Positions 19,622 to 27,539 of a DNA stretch of 64,000 bases are shown here, piece by piece. Every line of letters starts with the position of its first letter. The first letter of the stretch is position 1. The position numbers and the translations under genes are program-made. Below the pieces are notes generated by a model. It searched no databases. It was not told where the DNA came from and worked only from the letters and a program-made list of their open reading frames with translations. Location: the NCBI RefSeq assembly GCF_030400225.1, contig NZ_VJYB01000007.1:1-64000 (forward strand), in the 5' to 3' direction. The DNA comes from Lactobacillus sp. UCMA15818. Its GTDB lineage: Bacteria > Bacillota > Bacilli > Lactobacillales > Lactobacillaceae.

Positions 19622-19700
19622 TTTATAAAACATTTTTTTATTCGGAGTCGAGAAAAAGGCCAGATCAATATTTAACTTCTGACCCAGCCCCTCTCAGTTA
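19622..19700. repeat. Composite 3'-flank repeat, copy R6
   Basis: The end of the long module (TTTTTTTATTCGGAGTCGAG) leads into the core palindrome at 19655-19694 (GGCCAGATCAATATTT and TCTGACCCAGCCCC). It lies just downstream of ntdP and is followed on that strand by TTTTTCTC, so it works as the ntdP terminator. Confidence 0.75.
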
Positions 19701-19711
19701 CAATTCAACGT

Positions 19712-20257
19712 TCACATGCGCCGCGACAATTCTAAATAGCGATTATACCAGATTCTGATGTATTCTTCAGAAAAAGGACCCTTCTGGTTATCAATCCAAT
19801 CAACAAGTGTAAGTACATTGTGTTTTAGAATTTTGTCTGTGTCTTTTGAATAATTCCATTTAGCCCCATGTTCTTCATACTCATCCACATCAAGCAGCTT
19901 CTTCTCCCCATTTGGGAAAACCTTGACATCTAGATCATAATCGATATATTTTAATGCTTCACGGTCTAAAATTGCTGGCGAAGCAAGATTACAATAATAC
20001 GAAATTCCATTGTCCCTGATCATAGCAATTATATTAAACCAGTAATGCTTATGAAAATAAACTAGCGCTGGTTCACGCGTAACCCAACGTCGCCCGTCAG
20101 ATTCAGTTACAAGCGTATGGTCATTACAACCAATCAGAGCATTTTCACTAGTTTTAAGTACCATTGTATCCCGCCATGTTCGATGCAAACTACCGTCGTG
20201 TTTATAACTTTTGATGGTGATAAAATCACCTTCTTTTGGTTCTCTTGCCTGATGCAT
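19712..20257 (-). CDS. ntdP: Nucleoside tri-/diphosphate phosphatase NtdP (DUF402)
   Basis: A 181-residue enzyme of the DUF402 family that hydrolyses nucleoside tri- and diphosphates (Staphylococcus aureus Sa1684 and Bacillus YgaC group). Conserved family segments are nearly complete: [51 protein letters not shown], and the metal-binding [25 protein letters not shown]. Repeat R6 follows as terminator. Confidence 0.9.
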   Translation of the reverse strand: MHQAREPKEGDFITIKSYKHDGSLHRTWRDTMVLKTSENALIGCNDHTLVTESDGRRWVTREPALVYFHKHYWFNIIAMIRDNGISYYCNLASPAILDREALKYIDYDLDVKVFPNGEKKLLDVDEYEEHGAKWNYSKDTDKILKHNVLTLVDWIDNQKGPFSEEYIRIWYNRYLELSRRM

Positions 20258-20285
20258 GGTTAAAACCTGCCTTCTATAAACACAA

Positions 20286-20343
20286 GGTGTAACTCACACC
20301 GTTATCACTATCTATTATATCAAACTTCTTCGATAAAGCCCAA
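20286..20343 (-). promoter_or_regulatory. ntdP promoter and leader hairpin
   Basis: On the minus strand TTGGGC (20343-20338), an 18-nt spacer and TATAAT (20319-20314). The leader then holds a small hairpin GGTGT/ACACC (20286-20300) before the ribosome binding site. Confidence 0.5.
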
Positions 20344-20427
20344 AAAAAATTAATTATTATTTTTAATTCACCACCATTTTGCTTGGAAATTATTAAACTT
20401 AAATTTCAATACACTAAATTGTATTTT

Positions 20428-21822
20428 TTACCTTCTAGACAACTTAACGACTGCTTCACACCTTGCTGTTTGCGGAAACATATCAATTGATTGAATATAG
20501 TCAACATAATAGACCTGGGTAAGTTCCTTTAAGTCACGTGCAAGCGTTGATGGATTGCAAGAGACATATACAAATTTTCGCGGCTTAGCTTTTAAAATTG
20601 TTTTAATTAGCTTTGTATCCATGCCTGTTCGCGGTGGATCAACTACAAGCGCGTCAAAAGCAAAACCATTTTGCTGCCATTCTGGAATTAAATTTTCTGC
20701 TCTTCCAACTGTATACAAGAAATTATTTTGTTTATTTAATTTGGCATTAAGCTTTGCATCCTCAATTGCTTCAGGAGTTATATCCATCCCACGAATTTCA
20801 TTAGTCTCATTTGCTACAAACAGACCAATCGTTCCTACACCACAATACGCATCAATCAGTTTCTCTGCTTTGCCCAAAGCAAGCGCCTTTTTTACCTCCT
20901 CATACATTTTTTGTGTTTGATAGGGGTTCAATTGGAAAAATGCTCGTGCTGATAATTTAAATTCAACATTGCCTAATTTTTCCGTAATGTATTCATTACC
21001 ACTGAGCAACTTGGTTGTCTTTCCCCATACTAATGAGGTCTTGCCCTTATTTATATTTTGTAAAACAGAAGTAACCTCAGGCAAATTGTTATTAATTTCT
21101 TCGAAAAGAAATCGCTTCTTTGGTAATTTCTCTGAATTTGTAATAAAAACGACTTGCACCTCTCCAGTCGCAAATGACTCCCGAACAACAATTGTCTTTA
21201 TAATTCCAGAATTATTTTCTTCATCATAAATAGGTATCTCCAAATTTTCAAGATACTTACAAATTTTCCTAATTACTTTCATTGTTAATGGTCTTTGAGT
21301 GCTAAAAGTCGGCAAGTCCACTAGGTCATGTGTCCCTCTTTTGTACAATCCCGCAATTACTTTTCCTTCAATTGTTTTTCTCACTTGAAACTGTGCCTTA
21401 TTTCGATATTCAAATGGATGTTTCATTCCAATAGTTGGTAGAAGCTTGAATCTCTGATATCCTTGTGGTTTGAACTTTTCTAATGCTTGTGCAAAAACAT
21501 CTTTCTTAAATTTTAATTGTTCTTCATATTTGAGATGTTCTAGCTCTATTCCGCCAACATCATAATTATCTTTCTTCTCAATCCTGTAAGGACTTTTTGT
21601 TCTAATCTGATGAATTTTAGCAGTCGCATACTTGCCATTATCTTCTACAACTTCCGCCACAACCACTTCATTAGGCAATGCTCCTTCAACAAAAATAACT
21701 TTGTGTTTAAAATATCCGATTCCTTCACCATTAATACCTAGTCGCTTAATTGTTAACGGAAACCTTTTCCCAGAAACTAACAGATTTTGTCCACTATCTT
21801 GATTTCTTTTCTTATATTGCAT
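20428..21822 (-). CDS. 23S rRNA (uracil-C5)-methyltransferase, RlmD/RlmCD (TrmA/RumA) family
   Basis: Methylates uracil C5 in 23S rRNA using S-adenosylmethionine. It has an N-terminal TRAM domain (GINGEGIGYFKHKVIFVEGALPNE), the SAM-binding DAYCGVGTIGLFVA, the VVDPPRTGMD motif and the catalytic cysteine in VSCNPSTLARD. The cysteine motif that normally binds a [4Fe-4S] cluster is missing: the segment reads DVGGIELEHL where iron-sulfur members have CGGCxLQH. ATG 21822 is chosen over TTG 21837 because GAGGAG sits 7 nt before the ATG and inside the first codons of the longer frame. The target, U747/U1939 or both, cannot be decided. Confidence 0.9.
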   Translation of the reverse strand: MQYKKRNQDSGQNLLVSGKRFPLTIKRLGINGEGIGYFKHKVIFVEGALPNEVVVAEVVEDNGKYATAKIHQIRTKSPYRIEKKDNYDVGGIELEHLKYEEQLKFKKDVFAQALEKFKPQGYQRFKLLPTIGMKHPFEYRNKAQFQVRKTIEGKVIAGLYKRGTHDLVDLPTFSTQRPLTMKVIRKICKYLENLEIPIYDEENNSGIIKTIVVRESFATGEVQVVFITNSEKLPKKRFLFEEINNNLPEVTSVLQNINKGKTSLVWGKTTKLLSGNEYITEKLGNVEFKLSARAFFQLNPYQTQKMYEEVKKALALGKAEKLIDAYCGVGTIGLFVANETNEIRGMDITPEAIEDAKLNAKLNKQNNFLYTVGRAENLIPEWQQNGFAFDALVVDPPRTGMDTKLIKTILKAKPRKFVYVSCNPSTLARDLKELTQVYYVDYIQSIDMFPQTARCEAVVKLSRR

Positions 21823-21857
21823 TACAAAACTCCTCAACTTACATTCTTAATTGCTTA

Positions 21858-21866
21858 ATTATATCA
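21858..21866 (-). promoter_or_regulatory. Extended -10 promoter of the rRNA methyltransferase gene
   Basis: TGATATAAT on the minus strand is an extended -10 with no good -35. It lies about 35 nt before the start codon. Confidence 0.45.
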
Positions 21867-21899
21867 TTTAATCTTTTTCGCTCATATGTTGTGACTTAC

Positions 21900-22469
21900 A
21901 TTATCTAAAGTACCGAGCTTCCAGAAATAAGCATAACATATGTTAATTTAAAGTCCGATATATTTATGTTATTATTTGGTGATGGGAGATATACGCATGT
22001 TAAAATACAATCGAACCAATGTTTATGACTTTAATTTCCATTTAGTGTTTGTCACTAAATACAGAAAGAATATTTTTACCAATGAACAAGCTAGAAGTGT
22101 TATGAAAGACATCTTGTACACAATAGCAAACAATAACAATACTGAAATTGAATATATTGAGGTTATGCCTGACCATGTTCATATGATGTTAAGTTTTTCT
22201 CCAAAACAGACACCCAGTTCCATTGTTAAGTCTTTTAAAGGAACTTCAGCTAGAGAGTGGTTTAAACAGTTTCCAGAAACAAAAGAACAGCTTTGGGGAG
22301 GACATCTATGGTCGCATAGCTATTTTATGAGTACTTTAGGAAATGTTTCAAAAGAAGTAGTTGCTAAATATATTGAAAATCAATTAACAGAATACAATTC
22401 TGGTCGGTCAAGACACTAATTTATCTTACGATTAAAATCATAATTTTTCTTAGTTACCGACCCTATAAA
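21900..22469 (+). mobile_element. IS200-type insertion sequence (left end approximate)
   Basis: The right end is suggested by a hairpin whose arms are GGTCGGT (start near 22402, in the last codons of tnpA) and ACCGACC (22456-22462), followed by CTATAAA. The same right-end sequence recurs without a transposase at 49792-49816, which supports the boundary near 22469. The left end is not resolved; a palindrome around CATATG near 21930 and AT-rich DNA precede tnpA. IS200 elements make no target duplications, so none were sought. Confidence 0.65.
21997..22419 (+). CDS. tnpA: IS200/IS605-family TnpA, Y1 (HUH) transposase
   Basis: A single-strand DNA transposase that cuts and joins at hairpin ends. 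The 140-residue length is normal for TnpA of IS200. The HUH motif is HVH in MPDHVHMMLSF, and the catalytic tyrosine is in SKEVVAKYIENQ. The frame is intact, so the enzyme may be active. GGGAG lies 8 nt before the chosen ATG at 21997. No tnpB accompanies it, so this is an IS200-type element. It lies between the rRNA methyltransferase and recX. Confidence 0.93.
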   Translation: MLKYNRTNVYDFNFHLVFVTKYRKNIFTNEQARSVMKDILYTIANNNNTEIEYIEVMPDHVHMMLSFSPKQTPSSIVKSFKGTSAREWFKQFPETKEQLWGGHLWSHSYFMSTLGNVSKEVVAKYIENQLTEYNSGRSRH

Positions 22470-22489
22470 AAAACTGAAAGGAATTTATT

Positions 22490-23281
22490 ATGCCCAGAAT
22501 CTTAACAAAAATTCAGGCTCAAAAAAAGCCAGGTCGATTCAACCTTTTCATAGATGGTAAATACATCTTCTCAGTCTCAGAAACAGTCTTAGTTGAAAAC
22601 CACCTTCATAAGGGACAAGAGCTCACTGATGAATTAATTGCACATCTAATTAGTTCTGAAGGTTTCTCTAAAATATATCAAAAAGCTTTGAATTATCTGA
22701 GTTATCAATTAAGAAGTGAAAAAGAAATTGATAATCATTTAAAAAAAACCTCTGATGATATCTTATTAATTGAAAAAGTAAAAGATAAACTTCGCGCTTA
22801 TAATCTCTTGGATGATACAAAATATGCTGCCAGTTATGTAAGAACGATGGTCAACACTTCAGACAAGGGATTCAACGTCATTAGAAATAATTTACGAACA
22901 AAAGGTATCTCAGAAAACAATATTGAGCAGGCAAAGCTTGATTATGATTCCACCAAAGTGACCGCCAAATTAGAAGCTTTAATTCCAAAACTCATCCATC
23001 AGTATCGGAATCAACCATCAAAAATACGTATTCAGAAAATCAAGCAACGACTTATTGCAAAGGGATATAATACTACAGAATTTGTAGATATCCTTGCTGC
23101 CGACTATTCTAACGATTCAGATCATGAAGATGAACTTTTGTTGAATAATGTAGAAAAACTTTGGAATAAATATAATAACAGCCATCTCACAGATTCTCAG
23201 AAAAAACTAAAAATAAAGCAAACTCTTTATCGTAAAGGGTTTGCTTTAGACAAAATCACTAATAAACTTGATGAACTTTAG
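22490..23281 (+). CDS. recX: Recombination regulator RecX
   Basis: Binds RecA and modulates its filament and coprotease activity. The 263-residue length is typical of lactobacilli, which have the long form. The N-terminal RILTKIQAQKKPGRFNLFIDGKY segment and repeated three-helix modules (ALNYLSYQLRSEKEIDNHL, then IRNNLRTKGISENNI, then IKQRLIAKGYNT, then IKQTLYRKGFALDKI) are visible. AAGGAA lies 7 nt before the ATG. The IS200 right end stops about 20 nt upstream, so its native promoter may have been displaced. Confidence 0.93.
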   Translation: MPRILTKIQAQKKPGRFNLFIDGKYIFSVSETVLVENHLHKGQELTDELIAHLISSEGFSKIYQKALNYLSYQLRSEKEIDNHLKKTSDDILLIEKVKDKLRAYNLLDDTKYAASYVRTMVNTSDKGFNVIRNNLRTKGISENNIEQAKLDYDSTKVTAKLEALIPKLIHQYRNQPSKIRIQKIKQRLIAKGYNTTEFVDILAADYSNDSDHEDELLLNNVEKLWNKYNNSHLTDSQKKLKIKQTLYRKGFALDKITNKLDEL

Positions 23282-23444
23282 AGTGTGACACAAGGCGAGA
23301 AAATTTGAGTACTAACTAAAATTATGAACATAGCATGCTCTTTGCTATGAGTAATTTGAAGTTAGACGGAAGATTTTGCCTTGCGGAACACGTTTAATCA
23401 GAGTGCGACATAAAGCGGGAAAATTTGAGTACTAACTAAAATTA
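23281..23444. repeat. Composite 3'-flank repeat, copy R11 (best long hairpin module, tandem)
   Basis: A complete 120-nt module (23281-23400) is followed by a second, truncated copy from 23401 that matches its first 44 nt at 40 positions. The module folds as nested arms: CAAGGC (23291-23296)/GCCTTG (23378-23383), CTAACT (23312-23317)/AGTTAG (23360-23365), AAATTA (23319-23324)/TAATTT (23352-23357) and CATAGCA (23329-23335)/TGCTATG (23343-23349). It fills the gap between the convergent recX and yihY stop codons. The short palindromic core is absent here. Confidence 0.8.
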
Positions 23445-24296
23445 ACTTTCAACTTTTTTCTTAATATATTCTTTTAACTTTGCTTTCTTAACTTTAATTT
23501 CCTTATAAAAATATTTTTCAAGTGATGCATTCAACACCGCACCTATCATTATGATCCATCCAGAATAATTGAGCCAAAACAGTAACACGATGAACGTTCC
23601 AATTGTTCCATAACTAAGTACAGACTTAGCAAAATAATGTACATAGATAGAAAATCCTTGTGCCAATGCAATCCACCCCAGTGTTGCAACTGTAGCTCCC
23701 GGTATAATTAAATGTAGATGCAACTTAGCATTTGGAAGAAAATAATAAATTAGACTTATTATAAAAAATAGTCCCAGCAAGGTAACTGGCCATTTCAATG
23801 TACTGAAAATATTTCCTAACTCTCTTGGTAACTGAAAAATAGGTGTTAAATATTCAAGGATTGTTTGTCCAAAACTGAATAGTAAAATAATTGCAATCAT
23901 TAAGAAAATGAAGATCAATGTTAAGAAAAAAGAAATAATTCTGGCAGTAATTGCGCTTTGTGACTCCTCGACCCCATATGTCTCATTAAAAGCCAGTTTA
24001 AGTGCATTAACACCTCGACTCGTTGCCCATAATGCTACAAGAGCACTCACAGAAATCAAACCGCCGCTGCTGTGATCTAAGAAAGAAATTATAATCGGAT
24101 ATAATGTTTTATAAATTGTCGCTGGAACTGCCGATTCTAAGTACACTAAAACTGTAGAAGCCTTGATATTTAGAAGTGGTAGCGTATTTCCAAGCAAAAT
24201 TATCGATGGAAAAATTGCTAGCAAGGCGTAATAAGCAATAACAATTGAAGTGTTATTAATATTAATACTAGAAGATCTTTTTATTAAGTCTTTCAC
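23442..24296 (-). CDS. YihY/BrkB family inner membrane protein
   Basis: A polytopic membrane protein of the YihY (formerly RNase BN-like) family with about six helices and conserved features AYYALLAIFPSII, the LWATSRGVNALKLAFNETYGVEE loop and YYFLPNAKLHLHLIIPGA. The substrate is unknown. The GTG at 24296 is the canonical choice but its AAGGA lies only 4 nt away. A stronger GGGGGAG (24345-24351) precedes an ATT at 24338 by about 6 nt in the same frame, which would add 14 residues that fit the family's N-terminal helix. The start is therefore uncertain. Confidence 0.85.
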   Translation of the reverse strand: MKDLIKRSSSININNTSIVIAYYALLAIFPSIILLGNTLPLLNIKASTVLVYLESAVPATIYKTLYPIIISFLDHSSGGLISVSALVALWATSRGVNALKLAFNETYGVEESQSAITARIISFFLTLIFIFLMIAIILLFSFGQTILEYLTPIFQLPRELGNIFSTLKWPVTLLGLFFIISLIYYFLPNAKLHLHLIIPGATVATLGWIALAQGFSIYVHYFAKSVLSYGTIGTFIVLLFWLNYSGWIIMIGAVLNASLEKYFYKEIKVKKAKLKEYIKKKVES

Positions 24297-24444
24297 AACT
24301 TCCTTAATTGCAATAGTATTAAATTCTCTTTTTCTAATTTTTTACTCCCCCTGTTCGTTTGCTAATTATAGCACGGTAGGAATTAAAAATTAATTACTAA
24401 GGACTGAACAACAATCTATTTAAAAAACACACCGCCTTAATTAT

Positions 24445-24996
24445 TTAGTCAGTGCTAGAGGTCCGCGATGAATTCGTGCTTGACGATCCTGTGCTTGTTG
24501 GAACTCTTAGAGTCGTCCCAGTAGAAATAGTCCCTGTACTCAAATTATTAATGGTCATCAATCTGGTAACTGTCGTTCCATACTCATTGGCAATAGTGGA
24601 CAATGTATCACCTGCCTCAACTACATAGCTCTTGTAAGTTGAAGAGGTTGTTGCAGCAGTTGAGTTCATCGCTTCACTACTTGATACCCCACTACTTTTC
24701 TTATTTACTTCTGAACTACTCGACTTGCTGCTTCCAGAAGTATCTGTTGTTGAGCTTTTTTGACTGCTCTCGCTATCAGATGCACTAGCTTTGCCATACT
24801 TTTTTTGAGCAATACTCTGCTGCTTTTGATACTCTACTTTTTGTGATTTTACACTATCGCTGAAGACACCTGTAAACTTATCTCGGATAAATGTATTAGT
24901 CCCCCCTAAGATACAAATAGCAACCACCACGATTATGGTTATCAATCCCCATAATACTTTTTTGTTCGTCCTAGTATGGCTTTTTTTTCTAGCCAT
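24445..24996 (-). CDS. Membrane-anchored LysM protein
   Basis: A short basic cytoplasmic tail, one membrane helix (about residues 16-34), a Ser/Thr-rich extracellular linker and a LysM domain (YVVEAGDTLSTIANEYGTTVTRLMTINNL) near the C-terminus, followed by a Ser/Thr tail. LysM binds peptidoglycan, so the protein probably tethers the membrane to the wall. The layout copies the C-terminal half of the TagH-like protein at 16892. ATG 24996 is chosen over 25002 because GGGGG lies 7 nt upstream of it. No enzymatic domain is present. Confidence 0.85.
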   Translation of the reverse strand: MARKKSHTRTNKKVLWGLITIIVVVAICILGGTNTFIRDKFTGVFSDSVKSQKVEYQKQQSIAQKKYGKASASDSESSQKSSTTDTSGSSKSSSSEVNKKSSGVSSSEAMNSTAATTSSTYKSYVVEAGDTLSTIANEYGTTVTRLMTINNLSTGTISTGTTLRVPTSTGSSSTNSSRTSSTD

Positions 24997-25080
24997 TCTC
25001 ATACCCCCAATAAATAATTTCTAAAAAAGTTTCCAAAGTTAATTATCAGATATATCTTAAATAAATTCAATAAAAATATG

Positions 25081-25116
25081 AAAAAAGATTCGTCTAAAAA
25101 AACGAATCTTTTTTTG
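25081..25116 (-). terminator. galU terminator
   Basis: The stem AAAGATTCGT/ACGAATCTTT has A and T runs on its two sides, so it can act on both strands. It lies 10 nt past the galU stop. Confidence 0.85.
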
Positions 25117-25125
25117 CTTCAAACT

Positions 25126-25998
25126 TTATTTCAATTTTTTGGATAATTCCTTAATGTAAGCAATTAAGTCATCCTTAACTTCAGGATGCTCAAGACCAAA
25201 CTGGATTGAAGTTTTTAGATAGCCAAACTTGTATCCAACGTCAAACCGCTCACCCTTAAATTCATGTGCAAATACCCGTTGAATTTTATTTAGCCTATCA
25301 ATTGCATCCGTTAATTGAATTTCATTACCTGCACCTGGTTTTTGCGTTTCTAACATTCCAAATATCTCAGGTGTCAAAAGATAACGTCCAATAATTGCAA
25401 GATCACTAGGAGCTTTGTCAACATCCGGTTTTTCAACAAACTGCTTTACATCAAATAGCCCCTTGCTCGTTTCGGAACCCGGATCGATTACCCCATACTT
25501 ATTAACTTCTTCGTGGGGAACACGCATTACAGCAAGTGTTGAAGCATGTGTTTGATCGTAGCGGTCAATTAGCTGCTTAGTCAATGGAACCTTATCCCTC
25601 ATCAAGTCATCACCAAGCATCACGACAAAAGGCTCATTTCCTACAAAGTCTTTTGCCATCAAAACAGCATCGCCAAGTCCTCTAGGATGTGACTGTCGAA
25701 TAAAGTACAGGTTAATATCTGTTGTTTGCTCAACAAGTTTTAATAATTCAGTCTTCCCTTTTTCTTTAAGATTTTGTTCTAATTCAGGAACGGAATCAAA
25801 ATGATCTTCAATTGGTCGCTTACCTTTTCCAGTTACAACTAAGATATCTTCAATTCCAGATTTTTTTGCCTCTTCCACAATATATTGGATTGTTGGCTTA
25901 TCAATTATGGGCAACATTTCCTTAGCAAGTGCCTTAGTTGCTGGTAAAAAACGAGTTCCCAAACCAGCAGCAGGGATAACGGCTTTTCTAACTTTCAT
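25126..25998 (-). CDS. galU: UTP-glucose-1-phosphate uridylyltransferase
   Basis: Makes UDP-glucose, the donor for glycolipid anchors, teichoic-acid glucosylation and polysaccharides. The nucleotidyl-transferase start [20 protein letters not shown], the VMLGDDLM metal-site motif, FVEKP and the [12 protein letters not shown] segment are typical. 290 residues is normal. It is a single-gene unit with its own promoter and terminator. It should supply the two GT4 enzymes at 4.9-7.2 kb. Confidence 0.97.
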   Translation of the reverse strand: MKVRKAVIPAAGLGTRFLPATKALAKEMLPIIDKPTIQYIVEEAKKSGIEDILVVTGKGKRPIEDHFDSVPELEQNLKEKGKTELLKLVEQTTDINLYFIRQSHPRGLGDAVLMAKDFVGNEPFVVMLGDDLMRDKVPLTKQLIDRYDQTHASTLAVMRVPHEEVNKYGVIDPGSETSKGLFDVKQFVEKPDVDKAPSDLAIIGRYLLTPEIFGMLETQKPGAGNEIQLTDAIDRLNKIQRVFAHEFKGERFDVGYKFGYLKTSIQFGLEHPEVKDDLIAYIKELSKKLK

Positions 25999-26031
25999 AA
26001 GTACTAGCTCCTTCTTATACGCTTTTCTACG

Positions 26032-26059
26032 ATTATAACACTTATTCTATTCGTAACAA
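26032..26059 (-). promoter_or_regulatory. galU promoter
   Basis: TTGTTA (26059-26054), a 16-nt spacer and TATAAT (26037-26032) with an extended TGT just before the -10. Confidence 0.7.
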
Positions 26060-26119
26060 TTATCAGCAATTTTTGTTATCAGCAGAATAACAAAATCTAT
26101 TTTATAAAAAAAATTAACA

Positions 26120-26908
26120 TTAATCAAGCAAATATTTTTTATCAAATTCTGGATCTTGTGAAGTTAAAATTTTAGGACCATCTTCGGTGATTACAAGTGT
26201 ATGTTCAAATTGGCATGACAGACTTCCATCGGCTGTCCGTGCAGTCCAGCCATTTGGATCATCCATCTCAGCTCTCCATGTTCCCATATTAATCATTGGT
26301 TCAATAGTGATAGTCATTCCTGCACGCAGTCTCAGTCCTTTTCCAGCTTCGCCGTAGTGTGGGACACTAGGATTTTCATGCATCGTTGGCCCAATTCCAT
26401 GACCGATAAAATCACGAACATCACCATATCCATTAACATCTTCAGTATAGTGTTGAATCACAGCACCAATATCACCAATTCTTTTTCCAACTTGGGCCTG
26501 TTCTATACCTAAATAAAGTGCTTCTTTTGTTACTTTCATCAAGCGGTCAATCTCTGGCGTTGATTTTCCCACAACATAACTCCAACATGAATCGCTCATC
26601 GCACCATGATAATTGACAACAGTATCAACCTTGATTAAATCTCCATCCTTCAAAATCAGCCCTTTTCTTGGGAAACCATGACAAATCTCATCATTTATGC
26701 TAATACATGTTGCATACTTATAACCCTCAAAACCAATTTGTTCAGGAATTGCACCGTTATCTTTAAAGTACTTACGTGCAAATTTTTCAATCTCCCAACT
26801 AGAAATTCCTGGCTTAATAATATCTCGCAATCCGACATGCATCCCTGCAAGAATTGCACCCGACTTTGCCATTTCTTTAATTTCTCGTGGTGATTTCAAT
26901 GTAATCAT
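26120..26908 (-). CDS. map: Methionine aminopeptidase, type I
   Basis: Removes the N-terminal methionine from nascent proteins. The five metal ligands are recognisable: Asp in KVDTVVNYHG, Asp in AMSDSCWSYVVG, His in FIGHGIGPTMHE, Glu in ITIEPMINMG and Glu in CQFEHTLVI. 262 residues matches the form common in lactobacilli. GGAGG lies 8 nt before the ATG. It is divergent from the flavodoxin gene, with a 134-nt shared promoter region. Confidence 0.95.
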   Translation of the reverse strand: MITLKSPREIKEMAKSGAILAGMHVGLRDIIKPGISSWEIEKFARKYFKDNGAIPEQIGFEGYKYATCISINDEICHGFPRKGLILKDGDLIKVDTVVNYHGAMSDSCWSYVVGKSTPEIDRLMKVTKEALYLGIEQAQVGKRIGDIGAVIQHYTEDVNGYGDVRDFIGHGIGPTMHENPSVPHYGEAGKGLRLRAGMTITIEPMINMGTWRAEMDDPNGWTARTADGSLSCQFEHTLVITEDGPKILTSQDPEFDKKYLLD

Positions 26909-26940
26909 AATTCTTTGCCTCCAATTTAATATACATATCT

Positions 26941-26971
26941 ATTATATCCTAAATTTAGCATAATGTTTCAA
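26941..26971 (-). promoter_or_regulatory. Probable map promoter
   Basis: TTGAAA (26971-26966) and TATAAT (26946-26941) on the minus strand, with a rather long 19-nt spacer. Confidence 0.45.
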
Positions 26972-26997
26972 TTACTTTAAATGCAAATATAAAGTTC

Positions 26998-27006
26998 TGT
27001 TATAAT
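26998..27006 (+). promoter_or_regulatory. Extended -10 promoter of the flavodoxin gene
   Basis: TGTTATAAT is a perfect extended -10; no good -35 is present. The start point would fall about 20 nt before the ribosome binding site. Confidence 0.55.
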
Positions 27007-27042
27007 AACTAGTGATAGATTACTGAAAGAGGGTCAATATGA

Positions 27043-27495
27043 ATGACTAAAGCTAAGGTTGTATTTGCTTCAATTACCGGAAATAATGAGGACATTGCTG
27101 ATATTGTGACAGAAAAATTGGAAAAAAAGAACATCACTGTCGATATTGAAGAAATCTCACAGTGCGATCCATCTGATTTTGAAGATGTCGATTTGTGCAT
27201 TGTTGTACCCTATACATATGACGAAGGTGCACTTCCTGATGAGGGAATTGACTTTTTTGAAGAATTAGAGAACCTCGACCTAACAGGAAAAATTTATGGA
27301 GTTGCAGGCTCTGGTGATACTTTCTATGGTGAATATTATTGTGTTGCTGTTGACAAATTTGCGGCAGCTTTCGAAAAAACAGGCGCTACCAAGGGTACTA
27401 CAAGTGTAAAAATAAACCTAGCTCCAGACACAGAAGAAGCCTTGCAACAATTGGATGTTTTTGTAAATGAGTTGGCAGCAAAAATAAGTAAATAA
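27043..27495 (+). CDS. Flavodoxin
   Basis: A 150-residue FMN protein for low-potential electron transfer. The phosphate loop ASITGNNEDIA near residue 9 is followed by the acidic core expected of flavodoxins (DVDLCIVVPYTYDEGALPDE) and the GVAGSGDTFYGEYYCVAV loop with aromatic flavin contacts. GAGGG lies 9 nt before this ATG. An earlier ATG at 27039 has 5-nt spacing but opens only a three-codon frame (ATG AAT GAC TAA) that overlaps the real start. Confidence 0.92.
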   Translation: MTKAKVVFASITGNNEDIADIVTEKLEKKNITVDIEEISQCDPSDFEDVDLCIVVPYTYDEGALPDEGIDFFEELENLDLTGKIYGVAGSGDTFYGEYYCVAVDKFAAAFEKTGATKGTTSVKINLAPDTEEALQQLDVFVNELAAKISK

Positions 27496-27539
27496 TCTTT
27501 TCTGTACTTATTAGTTAGTTTTTTCTAGGAGGAGTTTCT

